Source: UCB3 sp964415605 | GTDB lineage: Bacteria; Chloroflexota; Anaerolineae; Epilineales; Epilineaceae | Assembly (NCBI GenBank): GCA_964415605.1 | Contig: CAYQBA010000076.1 | Coordinates: forward strand, 1 to 20,794 | DNA length: 20,794 nt | Reading direction: 5' to 3' | Shown here: in pieces, positions 7,350 through 14,600 of the stretch | Layout of the letters: each line of letters begins with the position of its first letter | Numbering within the stretch: position 1 is the first letter of the stretch | Notes under the pieces: model-generated | The model's input: only the letters and a program-made list of their open reading frames with translations | Database searches by the model: none | What the model was told of the DNA's origin: nothing | Translations under genes and position numbers: made by a program

Positions 7350-7957
7350 GGCTTCACCACGGCGCCGGGCATCGGCGCGTCGAGCTCCAGGTCGGTGACC
7401 AGGCGGACCGCGGCGGGCTCCGGGCGGATCTCGATCCGTGCCGCATAGTCCACGGCGAGCTCGAGCAACCCGACCCCGGGATCGAGATCGTCCTCCTCGA
7501 GGAGGGCGTTCACGTAGCGCTGGCGGTAGTCGTCCGCAGCCAGCGCGGCCACCGCGCCGGCATAGAAGGCGTGCGCCTGGGCGTCGCAGGGGATCGACAG
7601 CTCGATCCGGTCGATCGGGCCGCCGCGCGAGATGGTGAACGACACGCGCCCTTCGTCCCCATGACAGCGAAAGGCGGTCTCCAGGAGCTCGTTGAAGGCC
7701 GAGGAGAACAGGTTGGCGTACTGCAGCGCATCCATCCGATCGTGGCTCACCATCCGCGAGACATACGTCGCGATGCGGTCGCAGTGCGACCAGTCCGACG
7801 CGAACGACCCGATGTCCAGCGACAGCTGCAACAAGGTGCTGAAGGCCGGCTCCGGCTCACCGGCCGCAAGGCTCGCATCCAATGAACTTCCTCCCAGCAG
7901 TGACTCGAGGACCGATCCCCCGGTGGTTGAGGGATGGCCCGGTGCTTCGGATGCCAT
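7346..7957 (-). CDS. degenerate GHKL ATPase-like regulator
   Basis: 203 residues from ATG 7957; an in-frame TTG at 7978 would add seven residues, and an in-frame TAG stands just above that. Neither start has a clear Shine-Dalgarno. The protein aligns by eye with the slr1658-type gene at 3248-3802: FNELLETAFR (88-97) corresponds to its N-box, and PGVGLLELAVDYAARIEIR (160-178) to GLGILSLMGDYGAQLGW. The Mg-coordinating N-box Asn is Thr94 and no G1 box is visible, so ATP hydrolysis or kinase activity is unlikely and a pure binding role is more probable. The N-terminal ~45 residues are low-complexity and probably disordered. It is the first gene of the tightly packed run and overlaps the STAS-methyltransferase by ATGA, so that fusion is its probable partner. 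Without the paralogue beside it I would have called it hypothetical. Confidence 0.75.
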   Translation of the reverse strand: MASEAPGHPSTTGGSVLESLLGGSSLDASLAAGEPEPAFSTLLQLSLDIGSFASDWSHCDRIATYVSRMVSHDRMDALQYANLFSSAFNELLETAFRCHGDEGRVSFTISRGGPIDRIELSIPCDAQAHAFYAGAVAALAADDYRQRYVNALLEEDDLDPGVGLLELAVDYAARIEIRPEPAAVRLVTDLELDAPMPGAVVKP

Positions 7958-8122
7958 GGCCGCCACCGCCGCCTGCAATGGGCACGCCGGTGTGTGGTGC
8001 AGCGTCGCGGTTGGTGGAATGCGGCCGATCTAAACGTCGACGGGGCATGGTCGACAGGATGTCAAATAGTAGCATACAGCGCTGCCTGGCACTCTGGATC
8101 TCGCGCTCACCCTCGCCCCGCG
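7958..8122. other. gap between cyclase and partner-switching genes
   Basis: About 165 bases with a locally AT-richer patch (8057-8085), unusual for this window. A TTGACA stands at 8065-8060 on the minus strand but no -10 box lies at a proper distance. Two GTCGAC palindromes (8036-8041, 8050-8055) eight bases apart could be an operator. No T-tract terminator is visible, so transcription from the cyclase promoter may continue into the signalling run. Confidence 0.3.
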
Positions 8123-9106
8123 TCACTGCGCCACGGTGCCCAGCTGGACGAGGGCCCGCGTGAGGGCCTTGACGACGATCGACCGCTCGAGGTCCGAAAG
8201 GCTGCCGAGATCGAGGTCCATCGCCTTGAGCGACAGGCGGTCGTCCTCGATGGTCAGGTAGGTCGAGATGGCCGCGCTCTCGTCGCGCGTCCCGAGCAGC
8301 TCCCAGACATCCACCGGCCTGAAGAAGCCGCGCACCTCGTGCTGGCCGACGTAGCTGGTCGCGAACGCGTCCTCGAGCAGCGCGCACGTGGCGCCGGACA
8401 TGTAGATCCGGTCCGGCGGGGCCATGGACTGCAGGCGCGAGCCCAGGTTCACGTTGTTCCCGATGATCGTGTAGTCCATGCGGCGGTCGCTGCCGAAGTT
8501 GCCGACCGTGCAGATGCCGGTGTTGATGCCGGCGCGGACGTGGAGCGTGCGGTTGATCTTGGGGCGCCATCGCTCCCGCAACCGGAACAGCTCCTCGCGC
8601 ATCTCCAGCGCCATGCGGGCGCACTGCCGGGCATGATGGACGTCGGACGTGAAGACCGGGGCTCCGAAAAACACCATCACGGCGTCCCCAACGAACTTGT
8701 CGACCGTGCCGCCGTACTTGATGGCGATCTCGGACATGCGCGTCAGGTAGGTGTTCAGGATATCGGACAGCAACTCGGGCTCGATGGCGTCCGTCAGGTC
8801 CGAGAACCCGACCATGTCCGAGAAGTAGACCGTCAGGTTGACGCGGGCGTGCTTCCTGGAGTCCACGTCGGTGGCGCCGCCGACCAGGGCCTCGTAGAGC
8901 TGGGGCGAGAGGTACTTGCGCATCTTCTCGCTCAGGATCTCGATCTTCTGGTTCTGGACGACCAGCTCGTCCTCGAGGGCCGTGCCGTGCTCGACCGTCG
9001 CATCGTGGAGCAGCCTGAGGTCGTCGAGCTCGCTCTCGAGCTCGGCAACCCGCGCGCGCAGCGCTTCCTTTGTCTCGCGTCCCAGGTTCGTCGTCTGGGC
9101 TGTCAT
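8123..9106 (-). CDS. class III adenylate cyclase, soluble, coiled-coil N-terminus
   Basis: 327 residues without signal or membrane segment. Residues ~10-65 are a Leu/Glu-rich coiled coil leading into KYLSPQLYEALVGG, then a cyclase catalytic domain (~85-272). The two metal-binding aspartates are Asp97 (YFSDMVGFSD) and Asp141 (FVGDAVM). Lys137 and Asp211 (MDYTIIG) occupy the purine-recognition positions as in adenylate rather than guanylate cyclases. Asn220 and Arg224 of NLGSRL are the transition-state pair. All catalytic residues are present, so cAMP formation is expected. Such proteins act as homodimers, here probably through the coiled coil. It has its own promoter and lies about 165 bases upstream of the partner-switching run on the same strand, which suggests the two signalling activities are co-ordinated. 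The C-terminal ~50 residues are family-typical and of unknown role. Confidence 0.93.
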   Translation of the reverse strand: MTAQTTNLGRETKEALRARVAELESELDDLRLLHDATVEHGTALEDELVVQNQKIEILSEKMRKYLSPQLYEALVGGATDVDSRKHARVNLTVYFSDMVGFSDLTDAIEPELLSDILNTYLTRMSEIAIKYGGTVDKFVGDAVMVFFGAPVFTSDVHHARQCARMALEMREELFRLRERWRPKINRTLHVRAGINTGICTVGNFGSDRRMDYTIIGNNVNLGSRLQSMAPPDRIYMSGATCALLEDAFATSYVGQHEVRGFFRPVDVWELLGTRDESAAISTYLTIEDDRLSLKAMDLDLGSLSDLERSIVVKALTRALVQLGTVAQ

Positions 9107-9278
9107 GGATGCCGCCCCGTGCCTGACTGGTTCCTGCCGTCACTCTGGCTGTCGCCCGCCGGTGCCCGCAGCCTTCCCGCGGGGGCCCACCGGCCTGCCG
9201 GGCTGTGACACCTGCCGCCCGCGCCGGCAGGCGCGGCCTGACGACCTTGCGCCAGGCCCGCGCCATGTGCCGGGCACG
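9107..9278 (-). other. long GC-rich 5' leader of the cyclase gene
   Basis: From a predicted start near 9272 the mRNA would carry about 165 untranslated bases with several short self-complementary GC blocks. No known riboswitch or open reading frame with a ribosome site is recognisable, and no T-run terminator for hisS is seen here. Confidence 0.35.
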
Positions 9279-9307
9279 AGGATATCCCGCGGCCGCGCAT
9301 CGGTCAA
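9279..9307 (-). promoter_or_regulatory. sigma70-like promoter of the cyclase gene
   Basis: Minus-strand TTGACC (9307-9302) and TATCCT (9284-9279) are separated by 17 bases. The -35 box matches consensus at five of six positions and the -10 at four. It sits directly between the hisS stop and the cyclase, where a promoter is needed. Confidence 0.6.
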
Positions 9308-9341
9308 TTGGGGCAGTCTTTCTGGCTCGCCGCTCCTCCGG

Positions 9342-10949
9342 TCACCGCCCATCTCCGGCTCCTGCCGCCAGGATGGCCGCGATGCCGGCCACGGCGTCCC
9401 CGCGCGCCACCGCCGTCTGCGAGCGGGCCGCCAGGTCGCGCAGGACCACCGTGCCCGCGGCCACCTCGTCCGGGCCGAGCACCGCCACCGCCGCCGCCCG
9501 GCGCTCGAGCGCATAGCGGATCTGATCGCCCAGACGGGCCGCCGCGAGGCACAGCTCGGTGCGGATCCCCGCCTGGCGCAGCTCGGCCGTGAGGGCCACG
9601 GCGGCGGGCGCCGTCGCGTCGTCGAACAGCGTGACCACGACGTCCGCCGGCGGGGCATCCGCAGCCGCCGGGAACAGGCCGAGGGTCTCCATCACATCGA
9701 CCAGCCGGTCGACCCCGAAGCTCGTGCCGACGGCCGGCGCCGGCTTGCCGAAGCTTGTCAGTAGATTGTCATAACGTCCGCCGCCCTGGATCGACCCGAT
9801 CGGCGGCGAGGCGACGACCGTCTCGAAGATCGTCCCGGTGTAGTAGTCCAGCCCACGCACCATCGCGAAGTCGATCGCGTAGCGGTCCGCCGGCACGCCC
9901 GCCGCGTCGAGCGCGTCGAGCACGGTCGTCAGATCGGCGATGCCGGCCGCCGCCTCGGCGTCGTCGAGCCGCGCGCCGAGCGACGCCAGGAGATCTCGGC
10001 TCTCGCCTTGGAGTCGCAGGAGGTCCAGCAGCCGATCGGTCACGGCGTCGGGGATCAGCTCCTCTTCCGGGTACAGCCCGCGCAGGCACGCGATGCTGGC
10101 CGTCATCGCCGCGTCCGCCGCGTCCGCCACGCGCGCGTCGTCGCCGCCGCCGTTGGGGAACGCGGCCAGCGCGTCGAGGAATGCCGCCACCCCACGCGTC
10201 GCCACCGCCGCCGGCTCGCCGTCGCCGACGGCCGCGCCAAGATCACGGGCCAGCCGGTCGCGGTCCGCCTGACCCCGCACCCAGCGGCCGACCGCCTGGC
10301 GCTGCCGGTTGAGCAGGTCGCCGGGCAACCCCACGGATCGCAGCTCGAGGCGGACCCCGCCGAGGCCGATCTTGTCGAGCTTGTCGATGGCCCGGTACAA
10401 CCCCGGCAGCACGGCGTCGGGCACGCCGGCAAACCGGCCCAGCCCGTTGAGCAGCCGGCGGTTGTTGAGCTTGAGCTGGTAGCCGGTGAAGCCGAGACGG
10501 TCGAGGCCGGCCGTCACGACCGTCAGGATTTCGGCGTCGGCCAGCATCCCCGGCGCCCCGACGATGTCGACGTCGGCCTGGATGAACTCACGGTAGCGGC
10601 CCCGCTGTGGCCGCTCGCCGCGCCAGACCGGAGCGATCTGGTAGCGCCGGAATGGCCGCGGGATGTCGTTGCCGGCCCAGACCCGCGCCAGCGGCACCGT
10701 CAGGTCGTAGCGCAGCGCCAGGTCGGACTCGTCGACCAGCCCCGCGCGGTAGATCAGCCGCTCGGCGTCGGGCCCGTACTTGCCGAGGAGCGTTCCGGCC
10801 AGCTCGACCGCCGGCGTCTCGAGTGGCTCGAAGCCGTAGGTCTCGAACAGCCGGCGCAGCGTGTCGGTCACGAACTGCCGGCGCCGCATGGCGCCCGGCA
10901 AGAGGTCGCGCATGCCGCGGGCCAGCCGCGGCTCGGTGGTGTTGTTCAT
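9342..10949 (-). CDS. hisS: histidyl-tRNA synthetase (eukaryotic/archaeal-like sequence type)
   Basis: 535 residues; it charges tRNA-His with histidine in the cytoplasm. Class II motif 2 is RYQIAPVWRGERPQRGRYRE (102-121). The histidine-specific signatures GLDYYTGTIFE and GGGRYDNLLTSFG are present, followed by GTSFGVDRL (motif 3) and an anticodon-binding domain (VVVTLFDD to VVLRDL). Motif 1 and the following strand read LLGKYGPDAERLIYR and LALRYDLTVPLAR, as in eukaryotic and archaeal enzymes, where E. coli-type enzymes have LRPEGT. It is about 100 residues longer than E. coli HisRS, mostly through a larger helical insert at ~165-330. ATG 10949 is preceded by GGAGG with 6-base spacing; an upstream in-frame extension to 11009 runs through the leader terminator and is rejected. 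A transcription attenuator precedes the gene. Confidence 0.95.
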   Translation of the reverse strand: MNNTTEPRLARGMRDLLPGAMRRRQFVTDTLRRLFETYGFEPLETPAVELAGTLLGKYGPDAERLIYRAGLVDESDLALRYDLTVPLARVWAGNDIPRPFRRYQIAPVWRGERPQRGRYREFIQADVDIVGAPGMLADAEILTVVTAGLDRLGFTGYQLKLNNRRLLNGLGRFAGVPDAVLPGLYRAIDKLDKIGLGGVRLELRSVGLPGDLLNRQRQAVGRWVRGQADRDRLARDLGAAVGDGEPAAVATRGVAAFLDALAAFPNGGGDDARVADAADAAMTASIACLRGLYPEEELIPDAVTDRLLDLLRLQGESRDLLASLGARLDDAEAAAGIADLTTVLDALDAAGVPADRYAIDFAMVRGLDYYTGTIFETVVASPPIGSIQGGGRYDNLLTSFGKPAPAVGTSFGVDRLVDVMETLGLFPAAADAPPADVVVTLFDDATAPAAVALTAELRQAGIRTELCLAAARLGDQIRYALERRAAAVAVLGPDEVAAGTVVLRDLAARSQTAVARGDAVAGIAAILAAGAGDGR

Positions 10950-10955
10950 GGTCGT

Positions 10956-10960
10956 CCTCC
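10956..10960 (-). promoter_or_regulatory. Shine-Dalgarno of hisS
   Basis: GGAGG six bases before ATG 10949. It decides the start against longer in-frame options. Confidence 0.8.
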
Positions 10961-10980
10961 GGTCGTCGTCGATTGCGGGC

Positions 10981-11012
10981 AAGAAAAAAGCGTGGACCCT
11001 GCGGTCCACGCT
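10981..11012 (-). terminator. intrinsic terminator inside the hisS leader (attenuator)
   Basis: On the minus strand AGCGTGGACC, a four-base loop GCAG and GGTCCACGCT form a perfect 10-bp stem, followed by a run of T (10988-10984) and CTT. It lies upstream of the hisS start codon and on the same strand, so it can only act as a conditional terminator within the leader. It is the strongest terminator in the window. Confidence 0.85.
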
Positions 11013-11189
11013 CGCGGTGGGGAACGATGGAGCGGGCTAGCGCCGGCGCTCCGTCGTCGGGGTTCCGCGGGGTGGACCCTGCCTGGCGTGGAGGCCGCCA
11101 TGATGCAACACGAGACCGCCGACCGAGGCGGGCGTGAGCCCACGGCGCGATGACGGCGGCGTGATCGAGGTGGCGGATGGTGGCATCAT
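10984..11189 (-). promoter_or_regulatory. hisS leader with attenuation switch
   Basis: The leader RNA holds an 11-base sequence twice (GCAGGGTCCAC on the minus strand at 11082-11072 and 11002-10992). The second copy includes part of the 3' arm of the terminator. The first copy can therefore pair with the terminator's 5' arm (GGUCCAC with GUGGACC, 7 bp) and form an antiterminator. Around the first copy the sequence AGGGT-CCACC-CCGCGGAA resembles the ends of a T-box (AGGGTGGNACCGCGGAA), but the UGGN that pairs with the tRNA acceptor is missing. The first and last parts of the 5' half (ATGATGC at 11189-11183 and GCATCAT at 11105-11099) are complementary and could close a stem. The signal sensed is most likely histidine or uncharged tRNA-His; the mechanism is open. 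Confidence 0.65.
11037..11189 (-). CDS. candidate leader peptide of hisS
   Basis: A 50-codon frame starts with ATGATG eight bases after the -10 box, so its start codon would be at or within a few bases of the RNA 5' end (leaderless). Histidine codons occur at positions 29, 30 and 34 (LVLHHGGLHAR), just before the antiterminator strand, which is encoded at codons 38-40. The TAG (11039-11037) lies 25 bases before the terminator stem. This is the geometry needed for ribosome-controlled attenuation, but three His codons in 50 is not a dense cluster, and another frame of the same leader also holds scattered His codons. Treated as a hypothesis. Confidence 0.25.
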   Translation of the reverse strand: MMPPSATSITPPSSRRGLTPASVGGLVLHHGGLHARQGPPRGTPTTERRR

Positions 11190-11192
11190 ACC

Positions 11193-11198
11193 TATAAT
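11193..11198 (+). promoter_or_regulatory. possible plus-strand -10 box for the Fe-S assembly gene
   Basis: A perfect TATAAT on the plus strand, 79 bases before ATG 11277. No good -35 box lies 16-18 bases upstream. It overlaps the minus-strand -10 box of hisS, so the two promoters would be divergent and mutually exclusive. Confidence 0.4.
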
Positions 11199-11226
11199 GA
11201 TATCCATTCAGCGGCCGCGGTGTCAA
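11197..11226 (-). promoter_or_regulatory. strong sigma70-like promoter of hisS
   Basis: Minus-strand TTGACA (11226-11221, perfect consensus) and TATCAT (11202-11197, five of six) are separated by 18 bases. The start would lie near 11190, at the beginning of the attenuated leader. It is the best promoter match in the window. Confidence 0.75.
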
Positions 11227-11276
11227 TCTTCCTCCCCGTGGTCATGCCGCCCCGAGAGCGCCAGCGAGGTGCCGAG

Positions 11277-11639
11277 ATGCAGAACCCAACCGACAGCGCC
11301 GTTGCCGAGGCCACGGCCGCTCCGGCCCGCGACGGCGATCCCGCGGTGCGCGAATCCGAGGTGCGCGAGGCGCTGCGCCAGGTCGTCGACCCCGAGATCA
11401 ACCTCGACGTCGTGACGCTGGGCCTCATCCGCGACATCGTGTTCCACCCCGACCACACCGACGTCCGGATGATCCTCACCACGCCGTTTTGCCCGTACGC
11501 CGGCATGCTGGTGCAGCAGGTCAAGGACGTCACCCGCATGGTCACGCTCGGTGAGGCCAAGGTGACGCTGCTCGACGAGCCGCGGTGGTCGCCCGAGCTG
11601 ATGGAGGGCGGCGACTGGGGGGACTGGGGGCTGATCTAG
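11277..11639 (+). CDS. MIP18/PaaD/SufT-like metal-sulfur cluster assembly protein (DUF59)
   Basis: 120 residues. Residues ~25-105 match the MIP18/DUF59 fold: REALRQVVDPEINLDVVTLG carries the conserved DPEI (38-41), and LTTPFCPYAGML holds the conserved Cys72. Proteins of this family help to mature Fe-S clusters (SufT, CIA factor MIP18) or serve PaaD-like assembly of oxygenases. No suf or paa genes are near, so a general Fe-S role is more likely. The N-terminal 22 residues are low-complexity, and a Trp/Asp-rich end (GGDWGDWGLI) is a small family extension. ATG 11277 was chosen because GAGG lies seven bases upstream; GTG 11220 and ATG 11244 are in frame but have no ribosome site. It converges with the large repeat protein. 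Confidence 0.85.
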   Translation: MQNPTDSAVAEATAAPARDGDPAVRESEVREALRQVVDPEINLDVVTLGLIRDIVFHPDHTDVRMILTTPFCPYAGMLVQQVKDVTRMVTLGEAKVTLLDEPRWSPELMEGGDWGDWGLI

Positions 11640-11670
11640 GCCGCCGCGGCGGGCGCGGGCCCGCGGCCTA
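11637..11670. repeat. inverted repeat containing both convergent stop codons, possible bidirectional terminator
   Basis: TAGGCCGC (11637-11644) and GCGGCCTA (11663-11670) are perfect 8-bp arms around an 18-base GC-rich loop. The TAG of the plus-strand Fe-S gene is the first triplet, and the TAG of the minus-strand repeat protein is the first triplet of the other arm. There is no T-run on either side, so termination efficiency is uncertain. Confidence 0.5.
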
Positions 11671-14600
11671 GCGCCGCCCGCCCACCCGCGCGGCGCGGAC
11701 CACCACCGGCAGCCAGACGGTCCCGGCCGGGCTGGGGGTGGGCGAGGCATCCGGGGTGTCGCGCGGCGTCGGCGTGGCCTGACCGGTCGCCGTCGCGGTG
11801 ACGCCCGTCGGCGTGGGCGACGGCGTGGCGGTCGGCGGCGACACCGGCACCGCGCGCACCGTGTGGCCGTTCGACACGGTCAGCCGCGCCTCCGCGCCCG
11901 TGACGTCCGCCAGCCGCCAGCCCGCCGGGAGATCCCGGCCCTCGATCCGCCACATGCCGGAGGCGTCCGCGCGCGCTTGCACGTTGGCGTCGGGGCGGCC
12001 TGGCGCGCGCAGGCGCAGCCCCACCGCCGCGCCCGCCGGCGCCGCCCCGTGCAGCCGGTCCCCGACCCGGTCGATGGCGATCGAGAGCGCCGGAACCAGC
12101 AACGTCGTCTCGGCGCCGCTCGGCTCGCGCAGCGCCAGCGTGTCGCCCGCCTCGACCCCGCGCAGGGTGCGGCCGGGGTCGCGCAGGGTGGCGCCGAAGT
12201 GCCCGAACGTGTCGCCCGTGCCGACGGCCTGGGCGACCACCCGGCCGCCCGCAGACAGTGCGAGCCGCGCACCCGCCAGCGGCGCCGCGCGTCCCACGAC
12301 CCGGCTGTCGTGGAGGGTGGCCTCGAGGTAGGGCGCCACCACGGTCACGAAGGTCCGCTGGCCCGCAGCGTCCAGGGCGACGACATCCCAGGCCCGGCCC
12401 GCCTCGAGGCCGTCGGGCCCGGCTTCACCCGCCAGGTCGGCACCGAACCGGCCCATCCCGTCCACCGCCAGCCGACGGGTCGGGCCCGTCCCGCCCGTGG
12501 CCGACGGTCCGGCAAACACGGTCGCCCCGAGCGGCGCCGTGCCCTCGATCCGCCGCGCCACCACCCCGAGCGTGGCCGTCACCGGAGCCACCACCATGCC
12601 GAGGTCGCCGGCGGGCGACAGGTAGCGCGGCGCGCCTCCCGACCACGACGCCCGGATGGCGTCGCCCGGGCGCAGCGCGACCGGGCGGCCGGCCGCGTCG
12701 ACCACCAGGCCGACGAACGCGCCGTCGGCCTGGGCCTCCGTCGCCTGGCCGCCGACCGCCGCCCCGGCGCGGGTCACGGCCAGCCTCACGTCGCTGCCGG
12801 CGCCGGCGTAGCCCGCCACCAGGTTGCCGCCATGCTGCGCACCGACGAGCGGCTCGCGCCGCTCGATTCGGTAGGCGCGCCCATCCGCCGGCTCGACGAC
12901 GGCCCGCGCGAGCGTCCCGGCGGCGACGTCGAGATCCTCGCCGAACGATGCGCCGAACCGCCCGTCCGGCCCGGCGCGGCCCGACAGCGTCGCGGTTGAG
13001 CGCCACCCGCCGAGCGTGTTGACGGCGGTGGCCGACACCGCCGCGCCGACCGGGGCCGCCACCCAGACCCAGTCGCCGTCAGGATCGATGGAGACCGCGG
13101 CCGGGGGTACCGCCGCGGTCGAGGTCCCGCCGTCCGCCGTCACCGCGAGATCGTCGCCGGCTGCGGGCGCCACGACGGCGCCCCCGCCGTCCACCAGCCC
13201 GACCTCGAACCGACCGAACGCGTCCGCGGCGGTCGACCCGCTGGCGCGCACGGCGCCGCCCGCGGCGTGCAGCTCGGCTCCGACGAGGCTGAACGGGTGC
13301 GCGAAGCCCGTGACGCTGCCGGTATCGAGGTCGAACGTCAGCCGCGGCACGCGCGCGCGCGCCGTGGCCGTCCCATGTGCCAGCGTGGCCGTCACCGCCA
13401 ACGCGTCGTCGGGGCGGACATCCCAGTCGCCGACGAGGTCGAGCGCGAACGCCCCATCCGGTCCGGTCGTCACCGCGGCCGAGTGCGCCTCCCCGCCGCG
13501 TTCGATGGCCACGGCGAGGTCGGTCCGCGCGGTGCCCGTGCCGCGCACCGCGTCCGTCGCCGGGTTGGCCTCGATGCCGAGTGGCGGCACCGGGATCGAC
13601 CCGTTCCAGCCGCCGATCGCGGCGACCAGCCGATCGCCGGCGGCGGGCGCGACCGGCTCACCGTTCACGTCGCGCAGCTCGACGCGCCAGGCGCCCACGG
13701 CCGCGCCAGCCGTACCGGCCGCGACGGCGTCGCCGCGCGCGGTGGCCTGACCGCCGCGGTAGAGGACGAGATTCACGCCGCTGCCGGCGGCCGCCCGGCC
13801 CGCCACGGCCGCGACGCCGAGCTCGAGGTCGATGCGCGGGGCCGCCCAGGGCACGACCACCGCGTCGTCGCCATCGAGCGTCATGGCCGCGGTGCCCGTC
13901 GTGCCGGGGAGAATGTCGTGCACGGATCGATAGTCGCACGAGAAGCCACCGGTCTGATCCGCCTGGACGGTCCGCCGCGTGCCCGGCCTGCCGTCGACGA
14001 CGACGTCCACCTGGGTATACGGGAGCGCCATGCCGGACACCGCGTCGGCCACGGGGTCGGCGGCGGCGGCGAAGTTCGGGACGACCAGCGTGCGCGGTTC
14101 GCCGCCCGTGCCGAACGCGGTCACGATCCGGTCGCCGGGGGCCACCGCCAGCGCCGGCCCGGCCTCGGACTCGCGCAGCGTGAGGCCGAAGACGCCGCGG
14201 TGATCGGCTTCGGCGTCCCCAAACGCCCGCCGTTCGCCCGTCGCATCGCGGCGCGTCAAGTTGGCCGTCACCCATGTGCCGGGCACCGCCACGCCCGCGA
14301 GCGTGGCGCTGCCGAGCGTGGCCGTGACCGACTCCCGGAAGCCCGGCGCGCGGAACGTCACACGTTCCCGGGTCAGCGACACGAACACCGGCGTGTCGCG
14401 CCCGATGTCGACGACGCCGTCGAAGTCGACCCGGTAGCCGCCGGCGGCATCCGTGATCGCGGGCAGCCCGTGCTCGCCACCCGCGGCGTGCACCACGGCG
14501 TAGAGCGCCGTGTTGGGAGGGCCGCGCCCGCTGACGCGGTTGGCCCGGCCGTCGACCAGCGCGGTGAGCGCCGGAGCCGTGCCGGTCAGCGCCGGCCGGC

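Noticed and set aside
8037..8065. Promoter with TTGACA at 8065-8060
   Set aside because: No acceptable -10 box at 16-19 bases; a TTTAGAT lies about 25 bases downstream, which is too far.
10950..11009. N-terminal extension of hisS to 11009
   Set aside because: It would translate the terminator hairpin and T-run; ATG 10949 has an ideal GGAGG.
11060..11085. Canonical T-box in the hisS leader
   Set aside because: Flanks look right but the UGGN that must pair with the tRNA acceptor end is replaced by UCCA, and no Stem I signatures are recognised. Kept only as a possible diverged form.
11700..11850. Pro/Thr-rich repeat as an assembly or slippage artefact
   Set aside because: Codons vary within the repeat and the tail after it is meaningful, so it looks like a genuine linker.
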